6,677 nt of DNA. Source: JBEKDJ01 sp050014415. Lineage in GTDB: Bacteria > Desulfobacterota > BSN033 > UBA1163. The stretch is from the NCBI GenBank assembly GCA_050014415.1, contig JBEKDJ010000275.1:1-6677 (forward strand), given 5' to 3'. The translations under genes were made by a program, and so were the position numbers. The notes under the pieces are model-generated. The model was not told the origin of the DNA, searched no databases, and was given only the letters and a program-made list of their open reading frames with translations. The first letter of the stretch is position 1, and every line of letters begins with the position of its first letter. Below are positions 1 to 5,678 of the stretch, one piece after another.

Positions 1-93
1 TTTGTCATAGTCGTCCCCTAATTCCCTGTCGTATCGCAAGGCGAAAGGTGGTGGAGAGGTATTTCTATATTCGGTATACCGTATGAATCATTA
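1..93 (+). other. Leader / upstream end of the liv operon
   Basis: There is no complete gene here. The frame of livH is closed by a TAA at 19-21. The six codons before it (FVIVVP) could be the end of an upstream gene such as a livK binding protein, but six residues cannot show that. A purine-rich GGAGAGG (52-58) would be a good ribosome binding site, yet it lies about 35 bases before the livH GTG, too far to serve it. A perfect 10-base palindrome, CGGTATACCG, sits at 72-81. No convincing promoter hexamers were seen, so transcription may come from outside the window. Confidence 0.5.
72..81. repeat. 10-base perfect palindrome before livH
   Basis: CGGTATACCG reads the same on both strands and ends 12 bases before the livH start codon. 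It could be half of an operator or a small leader hairpin, or simply chance, since a single 10-mer palindrome is not rare. No second copy was noticed elsewhere in the window. Confidence 0.4.
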
Positions 94-936
94 GTGCAAA
101 GCTTCATCAATGGGCTTGCTTTGGGATGGATTTATATTCTCATAGCCATGGGGTTGAGCTTAATATTTGGGATTATGAGAATCCTGCAGCTTGCTCATGG
201 TGAAGTCTACATGCTTGGAGCTTACGCCATTTATTTCTTCAGCGTCACTCATGGGCTCAGTTTTCTCATAGCGATGCCCATCAACATGGTTACTGGGCTG
301 GTGTTGGGCCTCATTCTGGAAAGATTCTTCTTTCGTCCTTTGGGAGGTGAGCTCCTAACCACCATTATGGTTGCCTTGGGACTGATGATTGTCCTGCAAG
401 CTAGCGTCACAGTAGGGTTTGGCGTTACGCCGAAGTCAATCCCTTCCTTTGCCCCCAACCCCGCTGAGATTTTAGGCATTATGCTGGGGAGTGACAGGCT
501 CATAGCGGTGGGAGTCAGCATAGCTATGATTTTGCTCTTATATCTTTTCCTCAAGAGGTCCAAATATGGCCAGGCCTTAACTGCTGCCGCTCAACATCGG
601 GAAGCCAGCCTTCTGATAGGGATAAACCCCACTCAAATGTCCATGATAGCCATGGCGATTGGCAGCACCTTGGCGGCTATTTCTGGAGGTTTGATGGGGT
701 CTATATTTCCAATCAATCCTTTCATGGGTGGAACCGCTCTTATGAAGGGGCTTATTATCATCATTTTAGGAGGCATGGGTAGTCTTCTAGGTGTTGTTGT
801 GGGAGGGCTTATCCTGGGTCTTATCGATGGCATTGCTCCCGTTTTAGCTGGTCCCGCAGTGGCAGCCATCGCCCCCCTGTTCATCGTCACGATCATCTTG
901 GTGCTTAGACCTCAGGGGTTATTCGGCCATGAGTAA
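94..936 (+). CDS. livH: Branched-chain amino acid ABC transporter permease LivH
   Basis: This is an inner-membrane permease of a Liv/HAAT-type ABC importer. With LivM it forms the channel through which substrate from the periplasmic binding protein passes, driven by LivG and LivF. The 280-residue product is close to the usual 285-305 of the family. About eight hydrophobic segments are visible (roughly residues 6-27, 35-55, 57-75, 88-108, 135-155, 180-205, 215-245 and 255-275). The family motif around LAHGEVYMLGAY (residues 33-44) is present. The loop starting YGQALTAAAQHREASLLIGIN-like (residues 158-178) matches the conserved cytoplasmic coupling loop that contacts the ATPases. The start is GTG, the only standard start codon after the upstream in-frame TAA. 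It has no good ribosome binding site at normal spacing, so the exact start is uncertain. The gene overlaps livM by 8 bases. The true substrate could be another amino acid, an amide or urea. Confidence 0.93.
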   Translation: MQSFINGLALGWIYILIAMGLSLIFGIMRILQLAHGEVYMLGAYAIYFFSVTHGLSFLIAMPINMVTGLVLGLILERFFFRPLGGELLTTIMVALGLMIVLQASVTVGFGVTPKSIPSFAPNPAEILGIMLGSDRLIAVGVSIAMILLLYLFLKRSKYGQALTAAAQHREASLLIGINPTQMSMIAMAIGSTLAAISGGLMGSIFPINPFMGGTALMKGLIIIILGGMGSLLGVVVGGLILGLIDGIAPVLAGPAVAAIAPLFIVTIILVLRPQGLFGHE

Positions 937-1948
937 GAGACAGCTGATTAAATCGTTCAGTATTGTGGCACTGATCGTCTTTCTGTTCTGTCTTCCCCTG
1001 TTTCTGAAAAATATTTATTGGCTGCATATCCTCTGCCTGGCATGCATCAATGTCCTTTTGGCTTCGAGTTTGCGCACAATTAACCTCACCGGGGAGCTAT
1101 CTCTAGGCCAGGTTGGCTTTATGCTCATTGGAGCCTACTCCTCAGCCCTCTTGTCAATGAGAATGGGGATTTCCGTTTGGCTCTCTATGTTGCTTGGCGG
1201 TTTGCTGGCGGCTTTTGTGGCGTTCATCTTGGGTTTTCCCATCCTGAGGACAAAGGGAGTGTACTTTACTGTGCTGACCTTTTTAGTAGCCGAGATTTTC
1301 AGATTAAGTATGTGGTATACGCCAAGCCTATCGGGCGGGCCTGCAGGTTTATCTAAAATCCCCCCACCCAGTGCCATCAATATTCTTGGAATAACGGCTA
1401 TAACCTTTGCTACTAAAAGCGCCTACTATTACCTGTTACTGGTTATCGTCTTGCTTAGCCTTTTTATCCTGTTCCGAGTAGAGCGTTCACTGGGGTTCAC
1501 GTGGATGGCCATAAGGCAGAATGATAGTTTGTCTGAGTCAGTTGGCATTAACGTCATGGGCTACAAGCTGATTGCCTTCGTCGTCGGGTGCTTCTTTGCC
1601 GGGATTGCCGGTGCCCTGTTCGCCCACTTCATGCACTTGCTGACGACCGATGTGACCGCGATGTTTGGGATGCTTACGTCCATTTATGTGGTTATCTATA
1701 TGGTGGTGGGTGGACAAGCCAGGTTTGCTGGCCCTATCGTAGGTGCCGTTGTCCTAACACTCGTGCCTGAGTTTGCTCGGCCATTGAAAGAATATCAGCC
1801 AATCATCTTCGGGGCGCTGGTGATCTTCATTATTTTCTTCATGCGTCAAGGGCTTATCGGTTTGCCTTATTATCTCCCATTGTGGTGGAGAAAAGCGCTA
1901 GGGTATCTAAGGAAGACGCCCTTTGTGAAGGTTAGACTTAGCCAATAG
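929..1948 (+). CDS. livM: Branched-chain amino acid ABC transporter permease LivM
   Basis: This is the second membrane permease of the importer and partner of LivH. At 339 residues it fits the common 320-360 range; the E. coli protein is longer at its N-terminus. Several hydrophobic helices run from about residue 10 to 312. Family hallmarks include RTKGVYFTVLTFLVAEIFRL near the middle, followed by LSGGPAGLSKIP, and a coupling-loop region beginning MAIRQNDSLSESVGIN at residue 193. It ends with the conserved MRQGLIGL-like segment and a basic tail. The ATG start overlaps the end of livH by 8 bases and has a purine-rich CAGGGG about ten bases upstream, typical of translational coupling. A 60-residue frame nested at 1588-1770 is a shadow of this gene. 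Confidence 0.93.
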   Translation: MSKRQLIKSFSIVALIVFLFCLPLFLKNIYWLHILCLACINVLLASSLRTINLTGELSLGQVGFMLIGAYSSALLSMRMGISVWLSMLLGGLLAAFVAFILGFPILRTKGVYFTVLTFLVAEIFRLSMWYTPSLSGGPAGLSKIPPPSAINILGITAITFATKSAYYYLLLVIVLLSLFILFRVERSLGFTWMAIRQNDSLSESVGINVMGYKLIAFVVGCFFAGIAGALFAHFMHLLTTDVTAMFGMLTSIYVVIYMVVGGQARFAGPIVGAVVLTLVPEFARPLKEYQPIIFGALVIFIIFFMRQGLIGLPYYLPLWWRKALGYLRKTPFVKVRLSQ

Positions 1949-1953
1949 AATAA

Positions 1954-1959
1954 GGGAGG
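1954..1959 (+). promoter_or_regulatory. Ribosome binding site that fixes the livG start
   Basis: GGGAGG lies 7 bases before the TTG at 1967 but only one base before the in-frame TTG at 1961. Normal spacing therefore selects 1967 as the livG start, giving a protein two residues shorter than the longest reading frame. Confidence 0.75.
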
Positions 1960-1966
1960 TTTGCTC

Positions 1967-2737
1967 TTGCTTGAAACTATCGGCCTTACGAAATATTTTG
2001 GAGGTTTGGCCGCTGTCATTGATCTGGACTTGATTGTTCATCAGAAAGAGATATTTGGCTTAATTGGTCCTAATGGCGCTGGCAAGACCACCATTCTCAA
2101 TATGATCGCCGGTAGCCTCCGGCCGAAGAGTGGTAAGGTGATTTTCAAAGGTGAAGATGTGACTAACCTCCCGGCGCACAGCCGTACGCAAAGGAGGATT
2201 GCTCGAGTTTTCCAAGCCAACATCGTTTTCCCGGACCTTCCAGTGGTAACAAACGTGAGGGTGGGCTTCCACCTGCACTCCGAAATTGGATTCTGGGAAT
2301 CCTTCTTTGGCAGGAAGGGCTCCACTGGCACCCGAGAGAAGGTCTTGTATGAAAAGACGATGGAAATTCTGCGGCTCGTTGGACTCTATGAGGAAAGAGA
2401 TAAGGTGGCGACAAGCCTACCTCATGCAAGTCAACGCATATTATGCCTTGCGATAGCCCTTGCTACTGAGCCGAGTCTTTTGCTCCTAGATGAGCCAGTA
2501 ACCGGAATGAATGCTGAAGAAGTAGCTGCCATGCTATCCGTGATTAGGGCACTGCGAGATGAGAGGGGAATCACCTGCATTGTAGTAGAACATAATATTA
2601 GAGCAGTGATGAATGTCTGCGAGCGGATTGCCGTAGTCAATTATGGGAGGAAGATTGCCGAAGGTTCTCCTGGAGAAATAAGTGAAAACCCGGCTGTGAT
2701 CGAAGCGTACCTTGGGGTAGATGAGGATGCTATTTGA
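1967..2737 (+). CDS. livG: Branched-chain amino acid ABC transporter ATPase LivG
   Basis: This is one of the two cytoplasmic ATPases that power the importer. The product is 256 residues from the TTG at 1967; the family is about 255. Visible motifs are Walker A GPNGAGKT (Lys40), Q-loop Gln83 in VFQANIVF, Walker B LLLLDEP (Asp175, catalytic Glu176), the LivG hallmark GMNAEE after Walker B, and H-loop His209 in VVEHN. The ABC signature is unusual: the family normally reads close to LPYGQQRRLEIARAL, while this protein reads LPHASQRILCLAIAL. The key glycine is replaced by alanine and the arginines after it are lost, with no length change, so a frameshift error is unlikely. The gene follows livM after 18 bases and overlaps livF by 11. 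LivG identity is firm; full ATPase competence of the site that uses this signature is uncertain. Confidence 0.92.
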   Translation: MLETIGLTKYFGGLAAVIDLDLIVHQKEIFGLIGPNGAGKTTILNMIAGSLRPKSGKVIFKGEDVTNLPAHSRTQRRIARVFQANIVFPDLPVVTNVRVGFHLHSEIGFWESFFGRKGSTGTREKVLYEKTMEILRLVGLYEERDKVATSLPHASQRILCLAIALATEPSLLLLDEPVTGMNAEEVAAMLSVIRALRDERGITCIVVEHNIRAVMNVCERIAVVNYGRKIAEGSPGEISENPAVIEAYLGVDEDAI

Positions 2738-3434
2738 AATTAGGGATTTGAAGGTCAATTATAAGGGAGCTGAGGTACTGAATGGTATCTCGCTGGAGAT
2801 AGAAGTGGGTGAAATCGTGACCCTCATTGGAAGCAATGGGGCAGGTAAGACCACGACCTTAAGAGCGATATCAGGGTTAAAAACTCCTGCCGCTGGGGAG
2901 ATCCGGTTTAAAGGTACTAGAATTGAGCGAATGTCGCCGCAAGATATCTTCAAGATGGGTATTTCTCATGTGCCGCAGGGGAGATGGCCCTTTCCTTATA
3001 TGTCTGTCTTGGAGAATATCAAGCTGGGTGCCTACTGGCGGGGAGATAAGAAAGAGGTAGATAGGGACTTAGACGAAATGCTCAAACAATTTCCGGTGCT
3101 GGGAAAAAGGAAGGGGCAACAGGCGAGAACCTTAAGCGGTGGCGAACAGCAAATGTTGGTCATTGCCCGTGCCTTGATGTCCAGACCAGAGCTGCTTCTG
3201 ATGGATGAGCCTTCCTTGGGACTTGCTCCAGCGATGGTTCGGGAGATAGGCAGAATCGCGCGTGATATCAATCAGCGTGGGACAAGTGTTTTATTAGTGG
3301 AGCAGAATGCTCAACTGGCGCTCAGGATTGCTCACAGGGGCTACGTTTTAGAAACGGGAAGCATCGTTTTGCAAGGGGCGGCTAAGGACTTATTGCACAG
3401 TGGACAAGTGAAAAGGGCCTATTTGATCTACTAA
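2727..3434 (+). CDS. livF: Branched-chain amino acid ABC transporter ATPase LivF
   Basis: This is the second cytoplasmic ATPase, expected to pair with LivG beneath LivH/LivM. The product is 235 residues from the ATG at 2727; E. coli LivF is 237. Motifs: Walker A GSNGAGKT (Lys41), canonical signature LSGGE (residues 136-140), Walker B LLLMDEP (Asp160, catalytic Glu161), then SLGLAP, the LivF hallmark. The H-loop position is glutamine (Q193 in LLVEQNAQLAL); this is normal for LivF proteins, not a defect. The end, around residues 225-235, is the usual VKRAYL-type tail. Two starts compete: ATG 2721 and ATG 2727. I prefer 2727 because GGGG at 2714-2717 is then about nine bases upstream and the protein begins MLFEIRDL, as family members do. 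It overlaps livG by 11 bases, implying coupled translation. No terminator is evident after the stop. Confidence 0.92.
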   Translation: MLFEIRDLKVNYKGAEVLNGISLEIEVGEIVTLIGSNGAGKTTTLRAISGLKTPAAGEIRFKGTRIERMSPQDIFKMGISHVPQGRWPFPYMSVLENIKLGAYWRGDKKEVDRDLDEMLKQFPVLGKRKGQQARTLSGGEQQMLVIARALMSRPELLLMDEPSLGLAPAMVREIGRIARDINQRGTSVLLVEQNAQLALRIAHRGYVLETGSIVLQGAAKDLLHSGQVKRAYLIY

Positions 3435-3447
3435 CGAATGTGTCCGC

Positions 3448-3681
3448 CTATCCGCCGTTTGCCTGAAGCCGCATGGCTTTCCAAGCCAGCCGGGTGATAT
3501 CTAGCCTATTAAATGGTGCCTTTTCTGCCGTCTTAGCGATGGTCATAACACCCGCTGGACAGGCTGTAACCTGGAAATGAATTCCGGCAGATAGAATTTC
3601 ATTAACCTTTAGAGGCCTTTGGCCGAAAATGTTACGATACTTGTCTCTCCACATAAGGTTTCGGTTGGGGAGTCTGTGCAC
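3448..3681 (-). CDS. Hypothetical short frame, possible gene fragment
   Basis: This is a 77-codon minus-strand frame with a GTG start; the frame stays open only 7 codons further upstream (stop at 3703-3705). I do not recognise it. The composition is protein-like (CPAGVMTIAK, then FNRLDITRLAWKAMRLQ at the C-terminus, which looks amphipathic) and does not mirror a coding frame on the other strand, so it is not a shadow of a known gene here. There is no clear ribosome binding site, and promoter-like sequence was not seen. It could be the C-terminal end of a larger gene whose front has been lost, or chance. It converges on livF, ending 14 bases after the livF stop. Confidence 0.25.
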   Translation of the reverse strand: MHRLPNRNLMWRDKYRNIFGQRPLKVNEILSAGIHFQVTACPAGVMTIAKTAEKAPFNRLDITRLAWKAMRLQANGG

Positions 3682-3785
3682 ATCATTCGTGAACTCTAGG
3701 AATTAAGCCAGAATCCACTATCACAACTCACTGGCTACCTCAGGCTACGATCTCGACAATCGAAAATGATCGAGTCCGTTTTGGA

Positions 3786-3925
3786 GTAGAGTGCGCGACG
3801 GCTGCGGATCGAGCGCTGAGGTGTCACCCAGATGTTCTGGCCTTCCCCGGCTGGGAACTTCCTCAAGGAGCAACGGCATAGCCCTCCGTCTCAGAGGACT
3901 CACACACGGTTCGCTGTTAAGCTTT
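3786..3925. other. Hairpin-dense segment, possible structured RNA remnant
   Basis: Short inverted repeats lie almost end to end: CCAGA-TGT-TCTGG (about 3828-3840), TTCCC-CGGCT-GGGAA (about 3842-3857), TTCC-TCAA-GGAG (about 3859-3870), GGC-ATA-GCC (about 3875-3883) and an outer CCGT...ACGG pair (about 3886-3909). A GCT-GTTA-AGC stem and TTTTT follow. The segment starts near a GTGCGCGAC, and the CCGT...ACGGTTC arrangement recalls bacterial group II intron sequence, although no intron-encoded protein is present. A decayed intron, an insertion-element end, or a small RNA are possible. The strand is not known; no identity is claimed. Confidence 0.3.
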
Positions 3926-3948
3926 TTCGTTGTTCTTTCAAATGGAAA

Positions 3949-3965
3949 TCATCAATCATTGATGA
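3949..3965. repeat. 17-base palindrome downstream of the C45 gene
   Basis: TCATCAATCATTGATGA has 8-base arms around one central base, or a 6-bp stem with a 5-base loop if folded. It lies 35 bases past the stop of the minus-strand C45 gene. It has no strong T-run on either side, so it is at best a weak terminator or an mRNA-end hairpin; a protein-binding site is also possible. Confidence 0.45.
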
Positions 3966-3999
3966 AGACCGAAGTAAAACCCTGATCATTTCTATGGGC

Positions 4000-5073
4000 T
4001 TACAGTTTATACTCTATGTGTTCATTCTCGCAGGGATTTCCATGGGCAATGTACATTTTCTGTTCTTTGGGATAGCTGATGATGCTTGCAACTGTCTTCA
4101 TCTGTTGCTTGAGAGGAACCTCCTGGTCAACATGTCTACAAATTGAATCAGGGTAGTTATTGTGATCACTTAATAGTTCTTTCATGACATCGACCGTCAC
4201 TTTGCTCCAATGTCTTTCCATGAGCGTTGCTAGTCGATGTGAACGAAGATAAGAATCAGGGTAGATAGTCCCCATCAGGTCCCGGTTTCTGAATCGCTCC
4301 GTATAAAAGTGGTTCGAATGTACAATGAATCCTTTCTCTGGGTACAAAAAACCAAGGTCATCTGGCGTTACCTCTATATCAATGATATCTCCTTCCCGGT
4401 TCCCAAGGAGCGTATTTACCGCACAGCCCGTCTTCCTTGCGTTGGCTATGGCTCCTATCGCCTTGCCGATGTTCTCACTTGATTGCGCTTTCCTAACCCA
4501 AACCATGTGAGGCACACCTTCAGAAAATCCTGAAAGATCCTTGTGCGCAAGCATGTTGCCATCCAATGCGAGGCCTGCTGAATTCAAAGACAGCAACCCG
4601 AGCATTCCCGCTATGGTTAACGCCAAAACATGGGGACCTTTTGGCGGTTTCATCCTTAAAAGAACTAACATCTCCTCCCATACAGGAGTCATGTCTAGGT
4701 TCTGCCCTATGATGAGTTCCCCGTTGCTCGTTGCTTCTCCGCTTGCAGCAAATGATGTGCAGCCCATAAACCCACGAAGTGAAAGTTCATACCAAATGTT
4801 AAGAAAAACGATTTCTTTGAAATCAACCTTTGCTCCTTCCGCCATTCCTTTCATCTCGTTCGCTATGTCAGGCGCATATTCTTCGATGAAAGGTATGTAT
4901 TTAAGTGGTAAAGAGATCGCCGCATCGCGTTCTATCTGCAATGCCCGACAAGTCATGTCAATCATCTCCCCAATTTCCGAACATGCTGCCCCATACTGGA
5001 AGCCCATATCGTAGGGAGTACCAGTGACCTCAACCTGTTTAACTCTTCTCTGCGGTTTATTCATAGCCATCAT
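4000..5073 (-). CDS. C45-family Ntn hydrolase (acyltransferase-like)
   Basis: This is a 357-residue protein of the peptidase C45 / acyl-CoA:6-aminopenicillanic acid acyltransferase-like family. These are N-terminal-nucleophile enzymes made as precursors that cut themselves before a cysteine, which then acts as the nucleophile on amide bonds. The expected Gly-Cys junction is MGCTSFAASG, with Cys105 (codon 4759-4761). Other family hallmarks follow: GQNLDM at about 124-129, a central TIAGMLGLLSLNSAGLAL stretch, VHSNHF at about 251-256, and LLSDHNNYPDSICRH at about 301-315, with SYPKEQKMYIAHGNPC near the end. There is no signal peptide, so it is probably cytoplasmic. GGAGG (complement of 5079-5083) is 5 bases from the ATG at 5073 and 8 from the next ATG at 5070, which argues against the longer TTG start at 5085. 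Substrate unknown: bacterial members act on varied amides, and penicillin acyl transfer should not be assumed. Confidence 0.88.
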   Translation of the reverse strand: MMAMNKPQRRVKQVEVTGTPYDMGFQYGAACSEIGEMIDMTCRALQIERDAAISLPLKYIPFIEEYAPDIANEMKGMAEGAKVDFKEIVFLNIWYELSLRGFMGCTSFAASGEATSNGELIIGQNLDMTPVWEEMLVLLRMKPPKGPHVLALTIAGMLGLLSLNSAGLALDGNMLAHKDLSGFSEGVPHMVWVRKAQSSENIGKAIGAIANARKTGCAVNTLLGNREGDIIDIEVTPDDLGFLYPEKGFIVHSNHFYTERFRNRDLMGTIYPDSYLRSHRLATLMERHWSKVTVDVMKELLSDHNNYPDSICRHVDQEVPLKQQMKTVASIISYPKEQKMYIAHGNPCENEHIEYKL

Positions 5074-5078
5074 CTTTT

Positions 5079-5083
5079 CCTCC
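5079..5083 (-). promoter_or_regulatory. Ribosome binding site of the C45 gene
   Basis: GGAGG on the minus strand sits 5 bases upstream of ATG 5073 and 8 upstream of ATG 5070. It overlaps the alternative TTG start at 5085, which is therefore unlikely to be used. Confidence 0.75.
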
Positions 5084-5104
5084 AATCCATTTGATCGTCA
5101 TTCG

Positions 5105-5425
5105 TTATCCCTTTGTTATTACCCAGGTGTGCCTTCTGCATCCGTTCATCCCGAAGCCGTTCCTAACCCGTGCCCTGCAAAAAGACATTATCCGTATCGA
5201 TTTCTTAGCCTCTTTAAGGAAGTTTCATCGCAAATTTAGCATTTTGTTCCATCGATTGTCAAAGATCAAACATCTCAGTTGCGTCATTCCCGTTGTTGTT
5301 CTCGAAAAAGCATAATGCTCCTGTTTCCCAACATCAATCCCAACCTCTGAATACTCTTCCGATCCGAGAACTACTTTCTTGAATTGACGAAACTTCTCAG
5401 TTCTGCTATGCTGTTTTTCACCCAT
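5105..5425 (-). pseudogene. IS110-family transposase, N-terminal remnant
   Basis: The minus-strand frame from ATG 5425 reads 66 codons to a TGA at 5225-5227. Its middle, EVGIDVGKQEHYAF, followed by LIFDNRWN, matches the start of IS110-family DEDD transposases: the GIDV strand with the first catalytic Asp, then the F.N segment. Reading past the TGA gives NFLKEAKKS, which continues the family pattern (a helix with L..EA) before similarity fades. The frame then closes at 5105-5107. The remaining catalytic Asp/Glu residues, the EPTGHYW-like motif and the whole C-terminal domain are absent, whereas intact proteins are about 300-420 residues. It is thus a dead fragment, whose decayed end lies just upstream of the C45 ribosome binding site. 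IS110 elements lack long terminal inverted repeats, so the element's edges cannot be drawn. Confidence 0.7.
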
Positions 5426-5601
5426 ATTACGAATAAGGGGCAGGGAATGAAGACTAGGGTCCGTTCCAAGATGGACTTATCGATGAGGTTTCTGGCAAAT
5501 GGGTGTTGGCGGAATGTAAGTGCAAGCCGTGTGGGATAATTATTCATACTGTTGGAAGTGTAGGCTTGGTTGAAACAGGTTGCGGGAGGTAGGGCTGCGG
5601 G

Positions 5602-5634
5602 CTCAGAGTCTGAGGATGTTGCAGTACGTATAGT
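5602..5634 (+). promoter_or_regulatory. Candidate SDR promoter with overlapping palindrome
   Basis: TATAGT at 5629-5634 matches five of six bases of a sigma-70 -10 box and would give an untranslated leader of about 38 bases before the SDR start. The expected -35 position (about 5606-5611) is a poor match but falls inside CTCAGA-G-TCTGAG (5602-5614), a perfect odd palindrome. A weak -35 covered by a palindrome is a layout seen where a regulator controls the promoter. This is inference from position only. Confidence 0.3.
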
Positions 5635-5666
5635 GAAGAGGTGGTTTCAGTGGGTCTATTCTATTG

Positions 5667-5673
5667 AAGGAGG
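5667..5673 (+). promoter_or_regulatory. Ribosome binding site fixing the SDR start
   Basis: AAGGAGG lies 5 bases before ATG 5679. The longer frame would begin at TTG 5664, overlapping this site, so 5679 is the better start. Confidence 0.85.
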
Positions 5674-5678
5674 AAAAA

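Larger units (their letters stand above)
3435..3999. other. Gene-poor gap between livF and the C45 gene
   Basis: This is 565 bases between two convergent genes with no recognisable full gene. It contains a short minus-strand frame (3448-3681), a 5-bp hairpin GGCTT/AAGCC at about 3475-3487 without a T-run, a hairpin-rich GC-heavier segment (about 3786-3925), and a 17-base palindrome (3949-3965). The length, the composition change and the broken character of the frames suggest debris from past insertions rather than a normal convergent junction. No convincing rho-independent terminator for the liv operon was found. Confidence 0.6.
5426..5678. other. Noncoding leader between the IS110 remnant and the SDR gene
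   Basis: There is no gene I can support. If the IS110 fragment is in its original place, this stretch would include the element's noncoding left side, where IS110-group elements encode their bridge RNA; only a weak TCCA-AGA-TGGA hairpin (about 5464-5474) was noticed. A 44-codon + strand open stretch without a start (5458-5592) contains a Cys-rich AECKCKPCG. The end of the region holds a 13-base palindrome and a candidate promoter for the SDR gene. Confidence 0.5.

Noticed and set aside
83..94. Three-codon ATG-AAT-CAT-TAG frame overlapping the livH GTG
   Set aside because: It is too short to be meaningful; a coupling role cannot be supported and it lacks a properly spaced ribosome binding site.
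249..896. Two minus-strand frames opposite livH
   Set aside because: They lie wholly opposite a clear permease gene, have no ribosome binding site and show shadow-type composition.
1588..1770. 60-codon + strand frame inside livM
   Set aside because: It is in another frame of a well-supported gene and its Cys/Arg-rich product is typical of an out-of-frame shadow.
2041..2758. Several minus-strand frames opposite livG and livF
   Set aside because: They are shadows of strongly conserved ATPase genes; no start signals.
3903..3925. GGTTCG resembling a tRNA T-loop
   Set aside because: The required T-arm pairing, anticodon arm and acceptor stem could not be built around it.
3791..4146. Two overlapping + strand frames in the convergent gap
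   Set aside because: One runs into the opposite strand of the C45 gene; both cross the hairpin-rich segment and neither has a ribosome binding site or recognisable protein.
4541..5014. 157-codon + strand frame opposite the C45 gene
   Set aside because: It is the complementary shadow of the enzyme, whose motifs are clear on the minus strand.
5187..5217. Possible minus-strand promoter for the C45 gene (GATAAT with TTAAAG)
   Set aside because: The -10 matches five of six bases, but the -35 matches only three and the spacing is 19, so it is not better than chance.
5447..5539. 30-residue + strand frame with a fair GGGG-AGGGA upstream
   Set aside because: It is short, has no recognisable sequence and competes with another open frame in the same stretch; not enough to call a gene.
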